A DNA stretch of 56,187 bases from a virus, in IMG/VR virus record IMGVR_UViG_3300036852_000099, positions 1-56,187 of that record; one strand, given 5' to 3'. The notes below the pieces were generated by a model. That model saw only the letters and a program-made list of their open reading frames with translations, was not told the DNA's origin and did no database searches. Each line of letters starts with the position of its first letter. The first letter of the stretch is position 1. Below are positions 41,033 through 48,728 of this stretch, piece after piece. A program made the position numbers and the translations under genes.

Positions 41033-41461
41033 ATGCTGATGAAACCGAGACGACTTAGGAACGTAGTACGGCACGTGAACCGAGTAGCTGCAGTGATACA
41101 CCTACTCGTCGCACTGGTCGTGCTACTGCACCCATCCAAACCTAGCGAGTTCATTGTGTCAGTGTTGGGTGGATACTTCAGTACCCAAGCTCTGTCGTTC
41201 CTAATAGCTATGGCAGGGGTTAGGTGGGCGATATGGCCGATGACCTCATCCTGGTTGATGCTCTGTTGCCTGCCCATGCTGGTGCTTGCAGCATTCAATA
41301 CCGCATACCTGTTGATTGAAGAAACGCAGTCACTATGGCCTCCTATTGTGTACTACGGCTGTGGTGTCATCGTAATATCAGTTAACTGGTACTATCTACT
41401 GGAGACTGCAGGTGGAAGATTTGACGTTCCTATCGTTCCAAGTTCCGACACCCACACCTGA
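41033..41461 (+). CDS. Four-helix membrane protein, possible holin
   Basis: A 142-aa protein from ATG 41033 (GAAGAGG upstream); the frame also opens at 41015. Four hydrophobic segments: VIHLLVALVVLL, FIVSVLGGYFSTQALSFLIA, LMLCCLPMLVLAAFNTAYLL and YYGCGVIVISVNWYYLL. The N-terminus is basic. It lies at the start of the lysis region and could be a holin or holin partner. It overlaps the next gene by 50 bases. Confidence 0.6.
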   Translation: MLMKPRRLRNVVRHVNRVAAVIHLLVALVVLLHPSKPSEFIVSVLGGYFSTQALSFLIAMAGVRWAIWPMTSSWLMLCCLPMLVLAAFNTAYLLIEETQSLWPPIVYYGCGVIVISVNWYYLLETAGGRFDVPIVPSSDTHT

Positions 41462-42056
41462 TCTAGACCCGACTAATATCGGGTCGGTCATAACAGCCGT
41501 AAGTGTGATCGCGATTTTCATCGCCAATCTTATCATCCAATACAAGGCTGGTAAGAAGGAGATACCCAACCAGTCAAAAGATGTAGTAGATGTGGTGAAC
41601 GAGAATAAGCACCTAAAGGAGAAGGTGGACAGTCTACTGGCAGCTAACACCAAGCTGCTGTCCATGACGAACCTCGGCACGATAGTCTGCATCGAGGACG
41701 ACCCGAATGACACCGACCTGCTACGCAGGCAGCTGAAACGGATCGGGCTGGCCAATCCGGTGGTGTGGTTCGATAGTCTGGAGATGGCCTACATCTTCAT
41801 TGGTGAAAACGCGGTGCTGTTCATCATGGTCGACGTTAGCATGATAAGCAATGGCTTCCGATTTCTAGAGACGCTGAAGGACAACCCTGACACCAGGGAT
41901 ACACCCATCATACTGGTGTCAGGGACGCAGGTGGAGGACATCACAGGATACCGGAAGGGTGCTATAGGCTACTGTGAAAAGCCAGTAAACATCGAGAAGC
42001 TGCTGAATGTACTGAACCTTCACGGGTTCGACATGAGTATAAGGATGGTACTATGA
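41412..42056 (+). CDS. Membrane-anchored CheY-like receiver protein
   Basis: A 214-aa protein with a GTG start and GGAG 7 nt before it. Residues 24-43 form one transmembrane helix, 50-85 a short coiled coil, and 88-210 a response-regulator receiver domain. All key positions are there: acidic pocket E95-D96-D97, phospho-acceptor D141 (IMVDVSM), Ser170 (LVSGTQ) and Lys190 before Pro (CEKPVN). No output domain or kinase is present in the window. A receiver of this kind normally takes a phosphate from a histidine kinase. Coupling to membrane and lysis genes suggests control of lysis timing or interference with host signalling; both are inference. Confidence 0.85.
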   Translation: MEDLTFLSFQVPTPTPDLDPTNIGSVITAVSVIAIFIANLIIQYKAGKKEIPNQSKDVVDVVNENKHLKEKVDSLLAANTKLLSMTNLGTIVCIEDDPNDTDLLRRQLKRIGLANPVVWFDSLEMAYIFIGENAVLFIMVDVSMISNGFRFLETLKDNPDTRDTPIILVSGTQVEDITGYRKGAIGYCEKPVNIEKLLNVLNLHGFDMSIRMVL

Positions 42057-43177
42057 CAGGAACAGAGAACAGATTCGGGTACAACTACCTAGCCGTGCCT
42101 GATGTGGTGGAGGAAATGCGACATGCCCGTGCTGCAAGGCTGGGTGGTGGTCTGTTCTTCCAGAACAACCTCGATTTTGCCTGTGCATTTAAAGCGGATG
42201 ACCCGCGTAGGAACGTCGTACTACGGAACTGGCCAGATCGGGCTGTACCAGCCGACCCTGAAAAGTGGCTACGGGATGCCCAGCGACTAGGGGAGGGAGG
42301 GCTGATCGTCCAGACCTGTAACGAGGTAGGACTGACCAATGCTAATATCGCCTTCCACGAGTGGTTGCTGGAGCGGATCAAACGCGACAACATCAAGACT
42401 AACTTCGGCATACTGGCGCAGTCCGTAGGGACACCCGACCCTGACCACGACTGGCCACGTGCTGAGAAGATCCTCAAACTAGCCGATGACCTGCGTGATC
42501 GAGTCAAGCTGATCCTTCACGAGTACTACGGGGCGGTGGTCACGTCTGGGTTTCATGGTGGAAACCCGACCCTGATACAGGAGGAAACGTGGCCTAAGAA
42601 CACCGAAGGCATCACCATGTGGCACTGTGGCAGGTACAAGTTCCTCAAAAAGTACCTGAAGTCGAAGGGTCGTCCGCTGCTCCCCATTATCATCGGGGAG
42701 TTCAATGCCGACTTCACCAGCGATATCGGGCTGTGGCTGTCGCGTCTGAAGAGCACAAAAGGCCAGTACGATATCGTGGACGGGTGGCGCGATCTAGTCG
42801 ACCAGTGGCGTAGTTGGTGGCCTATGTGGGACGCTGCTACTGCCCTGATGAAACAAGCGGCCTATGCCGACCAGTACATCTACACGGACGAGGAAATCGA
42901 GACCATCCTGATGTACTGTCGCTGGAACGATGGCTCGTGGGGTACGTACCAGACCAACCCCGAAGTCGACAAGCAGATGGAAGCCTATCGCAGTCCAGCC
43001 CGTATACCCCCCACAACTCCTCCGGACGAGCCACCGGACGAGCCTGATCCTACCGATCCTCCGCCTGTCCTAGGTGGTAAGTTAGTGTTTAATCTGGAGG
43101 TGACCGTTCCATTAGACAACCCGACCAGTGTATCGGCCAAGATTAGTAATGTCAAAGTAGAAAAGGATAGTAAGTAA
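42053..43177 (+). CDS. Clan GH-A-like glycosidase, candidate endolysin
   Basis: A 374-aa protein. It has the pattern of a TIM-barrel retaining glycosidase: CNEVGL with N90-E91 as acid/base pair, HEYYG at 156-160, and IIIGEFN with E216 as nucleophile. A Pro/Asp/Glu-rich linker (about 316-340) precedes a small beta domain at the C-terminus, perhaps for wall or surface binding. It lies between membrane-protein genes, so a role in cell-wall lysis is likely; a tail-borne glycan enzyme is the alternative. There is no signal peptide. Confidence 0.65.
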   Translation: MTGTENRFGYNYLAVPDVVEEMRHARAARLGGGLFFQNNLDFACAFKADDPRRNVVLRNWPDRAVPADPEKWLRDAQRLGEGGLIVQTCNEVGLTNANIAFHEWLLERIKRDNIKTNFGILAQSVGTPDPDHDWPRAEKILKLADDLRDRVKLILHEYYGAVVTSGFHGGNPTLIQEETWPKNTEGITMWHCGRYKFLKKYLKSKGRPLLPIIIGEFNADFTSDIGLWLSRLKSTKGQYDIVDGWRDLVDQWRSWWPMWDAATALMKQAAYADQYIYTDEEIETILMYCRWNDGSWGTYQTNPEVDKQMEAYRSPARIPPTTPPDEPPDEPDPTDPPPVLGGKLVFNLEVTVPLDNPTSVSAKISNVKVEKDSK

Positions 43178-43630
43178 ATGAATCCAGAACAACTCTTGCA
43201 GGTACTCCTACAGCTGCTCACGGATGCCACCTACATCCCTGCAGCGGGGCTGGGTATCGTAGCATTCACCAACGTGATCAAGTTCGTACTTACCAAAGTA
43301 GGCTTCACTCTGCCAGACATGGCACAGGTCATCATCGCGTTGGTGGTGCAGTTCATCGTATGGTCAGCGTGGATGCTCTTCACCCGACTCGGCCTAATCG
43401 ACCAGTTCACTCAGTGGTACGACGCAGCGGTGACAGTGGTCATGGCGCTATTCCCACTGCTCGGCGGCACATTCGCAGCGCATAAGATCTACCAAGCTTC
43501 GAAAGCCCAGCCAGCTACGGTGTCCGGTGTTATTGGTGCGCAGACTGTGGAGGTTGGGGGATCGGGCGCTGTACCTATCCTCGGCTACAGCGTCCCGAAA
43601 AAGAAGGAGATGCGACGCTACTCTGACTAG
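43178..43630 (+). CDS. Putative holin
   Basis: A 150-aa membrane protein with three hydrophobic segments (about residues 17-38, 46-68 and 83-100) and a basic C-terminal end (PKKKEMRR). It follows the glycosidase gene directly and closes the rightward operon. This fits a class I holin or a related phage LL-H-type holin; no unique motif. Confidence 0.6.
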   Translation: MNPEQLLQVLLQLLTDATYIPAAGLGIVAFTNVIKFVLTKVGFTLPDMAQVIIALVVQFIVWSAWMLFTRLGLIDQFTQWYDAAVTVVMALFPLLGGTFAAHKIYQASKAQPATVSGVIGAQTVEVGGSGAVPILGYSVPKKKEMRRYSD

Positions 43631-43634
43631 AAGC

Positions 43635-43655
43635 AGCGTCGTCTGACGTTTCCTT
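43635..43655 (+). terminator. Weak terminator-like hairpin between convergent operons
   Basis: AGCGTC / GACGTT stem with a 4-nt loop followed by TCCTT, in the 33-bp gap between the rightward and leftward operons. The stem includes a wobble pair and the T-run is short. Confidence 0.3.
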
Positions 43656-43663
43656 AGTACCGC

Positions 43664-44443
43664 TTAAGCGTCCGTCTTGCCATCCGTGAGGACGGGCTGG
43701 ATGGACGCTTCCTCGCGCTTTTTGGCCAGACCGCGCATCGTCTGGATCATCACATCCCTGGAGGGGTACTTACCTCGCCACACCTGCTTGTCCACGTCGA
43801 AGAACCGTAAACCCTCCCAATCAACGTACTCCTCATCCAGGATCTCATGAGGTAGTTTGGGGCGCATTCCGTCGTCCAGCATCTTCACCATGTCAGCCAG
43901 TGACTCTACCATGATGTAGGGTTGGCCAGCTACGCGGCGGTTGGCGATGGCCATCGCTTCTTGTTTCTGGATGCGTTTGGTTCGGAATATCCGTGCCACA
44001 GTGTAGATCGTACCCATCAGTGGCAGTAGGAAGGGCAGGATCACAACCCGCGCTTCGATGATAGGCGTGAGTACCCCTACCCAATAGTCACTGACACCAG
44101 CCGACAGGTTAAACTCAGGGGTATGGAAGACGATGTACCCAACCTGCGTGAATAGACTGGCAACAGCGGTCATAGCGAACGCGGCTATCAGTGACAACAC
44201 TTCCTTCAGGTCGGTGGTATGGGCGATGAACCTGGAACTCATCAGCATACCCACGTCGATGGCGACTGCGATTAGTGCGCCTTTGAAGTACCACAGACGC
44301 AGCGCTACCTCCTCCACAGGCGGTGTACCCTCGAACATGAACGCAGCAGTCCACGTCGAATGCTCAAAGGTGGCGATGGCTATGGCCAAGTACAGGAACT
44401 CGAACGGGTCAAACAAGTGCTTCAGCGATCTAAATACCCACAC
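43664..44443 (-). CDS. Integral membrane protein of unknown function
   Basis: A 259-aa protein with a GTG start after AAGGAGAATCGCC, the same start-associated sequence as the accessory cassettes. Four transmembrane segments lie in residues 15-150, followed by a soluble 110-residue C-terminal domain. A promoter at 44480-44508 makes it a single-gene transcript. Possible roles are membrane exclusion or uptake; nothing specific is seen. Confidence 0.7.
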   Translation of the reverse strand: MWVFRSLKHLFDPFEFLYLAIAIATFEHSTWTAAFMFEGTPPVEEVALRLWYFKGALIAVAIDVGMLMSSRFIAHTTDLKEVLSLIAAFAMTAVASLFTQVGYIVFHTPEFNLSAGVSDYWVGVLTPIIEARVVILPFLLPLMGTIYTVARIFRTKRIQKQEAMAIANRRVAGQPYIMVESLADMVKMLDDGMRPKLPHEILDEEYVDWEGLRFFDVDKQVWRGKYPSRDVMIQTMRGLAKKREEASIQPVLTDGKTDA

Positions 44444-44479
44444 GGCGATTCTCCTTTTAGTTGTTGGTCTAGTGCCTCT

Positions 44480-44508
44480 ATTTTACCACATCTTGCGTTT
44501 CGTGTCAA
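44480..44508 (-). promoter_or_regulatory. Promoter of the membrane protein at 44443
   Basis: Minus strand: TTGACA (44503-44508), a 17-bp spacer, TAAAAT (44480-44485) with extended -10 TGG. The -35 box begins just after the helicase stop codon. Confidence 0.85.
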
Positions 44509-44509
44509 C

Positions 44510-45949
44510 CTACGCTTCGGTTTGTGTCAAGTTAGGATCTTTAAACACGGACAGCACGTAACCCACCACATCCGCCTTTGCAGCTAGCGCTCGGTCAATG
44601 TGCACGTCGATGGTAGCACGGGCTAGTAGGTGGATGAAGGTGATCGGGTGTTTTTGCCCTGGTCGGTGCAGTCGCGCCATCGACTGGTCGTACAGTCCGA
44701 GACTCTGCTCTTTGCTGTAGTAGATACCGTACCTAGCGCGGCTGAGGTCGATAGACTCCGATCCTGCCCTAGTCTGGACTGCGATCAGGTCGATGCTTTC
44801 ATCGTTCCACGCAGCGAGGTCTTTGACCTGCCCTGACACCTCGCCAGTTCGGTAGCCTAGCTTCGTCGCTGCAGCGCGGATATCTGCCAGTTCCTCGGTG
44901 TAACGGGCGAATACGACAGTGGGTGCATGGGTGAACCTGTCCTTACCAGGGACTATGACGCGAGGGATATCCTGCAGCACTTCGATCAGTGCGTCCTGTT
45001 TGGCAGTGGATATCCTGGTAATGTCCATGCCATCAGGCTGGAAGTACCCTCCGGTGACCTGCTGCAGGCGTAGCATCTTGGTGAGGGCGTTGTTCATGGT
45101 CATAGTCTCACCACTCTGCAGTCGTGCCACCATATCCCTCTGCAGCGCGTTGTACACCCGTCTGGCCTCCTTCTCCAGGTCGAACCGCTTATCCAGATGC
45201 ATGACGGGTGGCAGGTCGAGTACGTCGTCCGAATCGACGTATACCGAGTTTGCACCTATCTCGGCGCGGAGGTAGTCCAGATTACGATAGCCTATCACTT
45301 GGTGGTTGTTGAACCCGCCCATGATGGCGTATTTGGCCATGAACTTGCTGTAGTTCGTCCCAAACACGGTAGGGTCTAGGAACTTGAAGATGCTGTACAC
45401 CCCTAGCGGACTACTGGCCATTGGTGAACCAGTGAGGGCGATCCGGTGTCTCGACCTGTTCTTACGGGCGAAGTTAGTGCAGAACTTCGAGATCTTCGTT
45501 CCAGGGTGGCTGATATGGTGAGCCTCGTCCAGCACCACGCAGTCCCACTTAGTCTTGAGGATCAGCGCTCCGAGTTCTTTGCGCCATGCTGATTCGTAGT
45601 TCGTCACAACCAGCACCCGCTCCTGACCACGAACTGACAGCACGTTCTTCAGGAACTCAGCCTTATCAGTGGACGTACCATCCTTCAGGTTTATGATCGT
45701 CCAGTGGTGTGGGCTGTGGACTGCGAACTGCTTCTCCCACAACCCCTCGATCATGGAGGCGTGTAGCCCTATCATGAGTACCAGCTTGTGACCTGCAGCG
45801 TTCAGCGTGTCCACCGTCACCTTGCTTTTGCCTGCACCCATGCCCAGGAATATCCCTGCACCCTGCCTACTCAGGGCATACTCAAGTGCGGTCTTCTGGT
45901 GTTCCCAGGGTTTCGTCTTGAATTCGTAGGATTTCAGTAAGTCCGACAT
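44510..45949 (-). CDS. SF2 (SNF2-type) helicase
   Basis: A 479-aa DNA-dependent ATPase. Motif I is LGMGAGKS, motif II LDEAHH, motif III LTGSPM; the C-terminal lobe has TRAGSESIDLSRA (motif V) and QSMARLHRPGQ (motif VI). The RLHRPGQ form is typical of SNF2 proteins. It could remodel forks or protein-DNA complexes in replication or recombination. Last gene of the leftward replication operon; it overlaps the VRR-NUC gene by 68 bases, a common phage pairing. Confidence 0.92.
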   Translation of the reverse strand: MSDLLKSYEFKTKPWEHQKTALEYALSRQGAGIFLGMGAGKSKVTVDTLNAAGHKLVLMIGLHASMIEGLWEKQFAVHSPHHWTIINLKDGTSTDKAEFLKNVLSVRGQERVLVVTNYESAWRKELGALILKTKWDCVVLDEAHHISHPGTKISKFCTNFARKNRSRHRIALTGSPMASSPLGVYSIFKFLDPTVFGTNYSKFMAKYAIMGGFNNHQVIGYRNLDYLRAEIGANSVYVDSDDVLDLPPVMHLDKRFDLEKEARRVYNALQRDMVARLQSGETMTMNNALTKMLRLQQVTGGYFQPDGMDITRISTAKQDALIEVLQDIPRVIVPGKDRFTHAPTVVFARYTEELADIRAAATKLGYRTGEVSGQVKDLAAWNDESIDLIAVQTRAGSESIDLSRARYGIYYSKEQSLGLYDQSMARLHRPGQKHPITFIHLLARATIDVHIDRALAAKADVVGYVLSVFKDPNLTQTEA

Positions 45950-46232
45950 ACTCTCCCCTAATAGCTATAGCCTCTGCCTCATCAGCAGTTCGAATTAAAC
46001 CGATACGTGCACCTGCAGCTTTCCATTCCAGCAGCTTCATGCACTGAGCGATGGTCGGGTGGTCGTCATAGCTCTTTTTGGCCTCCATAGCGAAAGCCCG
46101 ACCCTGGTACGATCCAACGAGGTCTGGTTCACCCAGACGCGAGAAGGGTGAGCCGTGAATCTTGATCACGACACACCCCAATTTCTTTAATCGCGCCAGG
46201 GCAGCATCGACCACTGCCTTTTCTAGCGGCAT
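45882..46232 (-). CDS. VRR-NUC domain nuclease
   Basis: A 116-aa stand-alone VRR-NUC protein: GEPDLVG (catalytic Asp), then AMEAKKS (E-x-K), then a conserved Gln in PTIAQ and WKAAGARIGLI. These PD-(D/E)XK-fold nucleases act on branched or flapped DNA. It is complete and lies beside the SNF2 helicase. Confidence 0.88.
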   Translation of the reverse strand: MPLEKAVVDAALARLKKLGCVVIKIHGSPFSRLGEPDLVGSYQGRAFAMEAKKSYDDHPTIAQCMKLLEWKAAGARIGLIRTADEAEAIAIRGEYVGLTEILRIQDETLGTPEDRT

Positions 46233-46963
46233 TAGACCTCCGCTGGCACTTTACGCCATGCACCCAAGCTACGGGCTAGTACCAGGAGGCAATTCTCCAT
46301 GTCAGGGTACACCCACGTATCCAGGTCATGCGCTTCGACGTGCTTGGCTAGTTCGTCCTTGTCACCCCACACCACGACTGTCTTGCCCAGCGACTTGGCC
46401 ATCTCGATCTCACGGATAGTACCAAATCCGCGTTTGTCGGTCATGTTGACCACCATGCCCTGACAGCTGGCCAGTGCAGCGCGGTTGATCTGGCTGATGA
46501 AGACCCTAGGCAGCGGTTGGTTGTGTCCTACCTGGAAGGCGGTAGACGGGTCATAGCTGGTGATGCCATAGTTGGCCAAGGTCGACTTGGCGTGTTTCCT
46601 CCAGGTCTTGGCGTATAGCTCATCAACCGCGTCGATGCTCCCTGCCAGATAGACGGTAGGATGTGGGTGCTGCTCGTCGCCTAGGATCGGGATTTCCTCA
46701 CTGCCCCATGACCCATCCAGCAGCATCTTCCCGATTAGGCCGTAGTTCAGCACGTCCAAGAACGTATCCTCGATACCCTCGAAGTTAGGGGCGTATGCCC
46801 CTGGTCGGGTGAGGTTTAGCAGGCGGTGGATTTTGTCAGTCAGCCGGACTGCCACACCGTATACACCAGTCTTACTGATGTTGTCACTGCCATAGTCGGC
46901 ATTCTTGCGCTCCATCAGGTCGAGCGCGTCCTTGATGATCTTCTCAGCGGCGGCTTTGTTCAT
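46232..46963 (-). CDS. DUF1599 / nucleoside deoxyribosyltransferase-like fusion
   Basis: A 243-aa protein. ATG at 46963 follows AAAGGGAAC; the frame is open much further upstream, but that part lies inside neighbours. Residues 1-90 match DUF1599 (nucleotide-modification-associated domain 1): MERKNADYGSDN, then LTDKIHRLLNL, then DTFLDVLNYGLI, a helical fold reminiscent of MazG-type NTP pyrophosphatases. Residues 102-232 match the nucleoside 2-deoxyribosyltransferase fold: VYLAGSID and GFGTIREIEMAKSLGK, whose Glu fits the catalytic position. That family moves or removes the base of deoxynucleosides or dNMPs. Set in the PurZ operon, it is the best candidate for dNTP pool editing. Substrate unknown. 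Confidence 0.75.
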   Translation of the reverse strand: MNKAAAEKIIKDALDLMERKNADYGSDNISKTGVYGVAVRLTDKIHRLLNLTRPGAYAPNFEGIEDTFLDVLNYGLIGKMLLDGSWGSEEIPILGDEQHPHPTVYLAGSIDAVDELYAKTWRKHAKSTLANYGITSYDPSTAFQVGHNQPLPRVFISQINRAALASCQGMVVNMTDKRGFGTIREIEMAKSLGKTVVVWGDKDELAKHVEAHDLDTWVYPDMENCLLVLARSLGAWRKVPAEV

Positions 46964-47144
46964 CGTTCTGTTCCCTTTCATGTGACTCGTAGCAGTGTGC
47001 GTGAATGTCCTGGTCGTGCACCCAGGAGTATGCGATCTGGTCGACGTGCACATCGACTTCGTGCTTGCAGTAGGGGCAGATTGGGAATACGCTGTCGAAC
47101 ATGCCCTCATCGCCCTTGTCCCACATATCTCCGATGTTTATCAC
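46944..47144 (-). CDS. Small Cys/His (zinc-finger-like) protein
   Basis: A 66-aa protein with a GTG start overlapping the dUTPase stop. CPYC followed by HEVDVH and HAHC gives a possible zinc site. It overlaps the start of the DUF1599 fusion. The function is unknown. Confidence 0.6.
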   Translation of the reverse strand: MINIGDMWDKGDEGMFDSVFPICPYCKHEVDVHVDQIAYSWVHDQDIHAHCYESHEREQNDEQSRR

Positions 47145-47629
47145 TTTCCTGTACTCCCAAACCCAGCGCTACCACGCTCGGTGTCCTTAGTCGCGTACTG
47201 GAACGCGTCGATTGGCATGAACTCCCACTGCACTGGAATCACCAGATGGTGGAAAAGTATCTGAGCCAGCCTAGTCCCTTTCGGTACTATGACCGTCTTG
47301 CCGTTGGGATTGGACACACCGATGAATAGCTCACCTGTGTACCCCTGGTCGATTATGCCCTCCTGCACCTGCAGATGCCACGTGCGAAAGGTCGAACTGC
47401 GATTGGTGATCCGGCCATACACCCCATCGGGCATCCGGATATGCACCCCTGTGTGAACGTCCACAAAGCTCCCTGGAGGGATCTCGATGTGTTCGATGGT
47501 GTGCAGGTCGTAGCCTGCATCACCCTTATACTTCCGTGTAGGCTGGCACGTGTCCAGATTGGCAGGGGCGAATATGACCGGAGGCGGCGCTAGCACCCAC
47601 AGCGCAAATCGCCTGAGTAGTTGCCTCAC
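47141..47629 (-). CDS. dut: dUTPase
   Basis: A 162-aa trimeric-type dUTPase with all five motifs: DAGYDL (37-42), GRITNRSS (72-79), GIIDQGYTGEL (91-101), GTRLAQILF (118-126) and RGSAGFGSTG (152-161). It hydrolyses dUTP to dUMP and pyrophosphate, keeping uracil out of DNA and feeding dTMP synthesis. The GTG start overlaps the PurZ stop, so the two are translationally coupled. Confidence 0.95.
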   Translation of the reverse strand: MRQLLRRFALWVLAPPPVIFAPANLDTCQPTRKYKGDAGYDLHTIEHIEIPPGSFVDVHTGVHIRMPDGVYGRITNRSSTFRTWHLQVQEGIIDQGYTGELFIGVSNPNGKTVIVPKGTRLAQILFHHLVIPVQWEFMPIDAFQYATKDTERGSAGFGSTGK

Positions 47630-48723
47630 AGGTCTTCCCCTGTCTCGACTACCTGAAATCCCTCGCCACCTGTGCCGACCAGCGACACCGGAGTACCAAA
47701 CCGCGCTTCCACGTAGTCGATGAATGCACGGGCGGTCTGGCTGAGTTCATGCTCCAGGGTCTTGCCACGATCCTGAGGACTGATGTAGTCCATGAAGGTG
47801 ATCGCGATGGAAGTAGGTGCGTTTAACAGCACTGACTGGTCGACCAAATCCTCGTCCCACCGACCAACACGGCGTACCTTTTTGGTGACGGTGGTCTTTT
47901 CCACGACTGTCTCACCAATTAACTCCGACAGTTGATCCCACGTTACCTCATCCTTCAGGTCACCACTGTTCCCAGCCACACGGATAGGGTAGGTGCGGCA
48001 TACCAGCATTACCTGATCCACGTGCTGGGGCGGGATGCCAGCATCAGCGGCCATCTGTGCGGCGTTCGTGCCGTTGCTGGTCACATATGGCCACTGGCCA
48101 TGAATAAGGTCGAGACCACTGCCCTGTGTACCCTCCAGGAGGATATCTTGGCCGAGGTTGCGCTGCTGCTGCAGGTAGCGCGGGGTGTCGTCGTGGAGGC
48201 ACTGCGACAGCTTACTGCCATCGCTGAACTCAACATCACCCTCCTGTTTGATGTACTCGGCAACAGTCAGGAACTTCAGCGGATCGCGCATCAGGCGATC
48301 ACGTCGTGCTGCACCGACACCCTTACCAGTCGAACCGATACGCTGGTGTAGCTCACCCTGTACACCTCCTTCCTCGTCCATGTGCCATTGGGATATCACC
48401 CCACAGCGGCTGTCCACGATCAGGCGGTGGGTGAAATACGGGTCGATTTCCAGTATCTCGTTAACTTCGCGTTTCAGGATGTCCATCTCGATCAGACCAC
48501 CCCGACCAATCACCAGGATCGCGTTAGGGTTCACCCAGCCACATGGGACAGTCTGCATGACCCGCTTCACACCCTGGTGCATGAAAGTGTGACCTGCGTT
48601 CGTGCCACCCGTCCGGACATGGACATTGTAGCGATCCGCGATATAGGCCACGATTACACCCTTGCCCTCCGACCCAAACTGCCCTCCGACTAGTGCGAGG
48701 ACGTGTCCTGTTCCTTTAGCCAT
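47626..48723 (-). CDS. purZ: PurZ: 2-aminoadenylosuccinate synthetase
   Basis: A 365-aa member of the adenylosuccinate synthetase family, shorter than bacterial PurA (about 430). The P-loop reads GGQFGSEGKG: Ser18 stands where PurA has its catalytic Asp. This substitution is the reported mark of phage PurZ, which joins dGMP and aspartate (using ATP or dATP) on the way to 2-amino-dAMP. Other family motifs remain: GGTNAGHT with catalytic His45, GSTGKGVGAA, LEGTQGSGLD and a C-terminal SLVGTGGEGF. GGAG lies 8 nt before the ATG. It sits directly after the DNA polymerase and is coupled to dut. The call is firm; the base in the virion DNA still has to be measured. Confidence 0.95.
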   Translation of the reverse strand: MAKGTGHVLALVGGQFGSEGKGVIVAYIADRYNVHVRTGGTNAGHTFMHQGVKRVMQTVPCGWVNPNAILVIGRGGLIEMDILKREVNEILEIDPYFTHRLIVDSRCGVISQWHMDEEGGVQGELHQRIGSTGKGVGAARRDRLMRDPLKFLTVAEYIKQEGDVEFSDGSKLSQCLHDDTPRYLQQQRNLGQDILLEGTQGSGLDLIHGQWPYVTSNGTNAAQMAADAGIPPQHVDQVMLVCRTYPIRVAGNSGDLKDEVTWDQLSELIGETVVEKTTVTKKVRRVGRWDEDLVDQSVLLNAPTSIAITFMDYISPQDRGKTLEHELSQTARAFIDYVEARFGTPVSLVGTGGEGFQVVETGEDL

Positions 48724-48728
48724 TGTCT

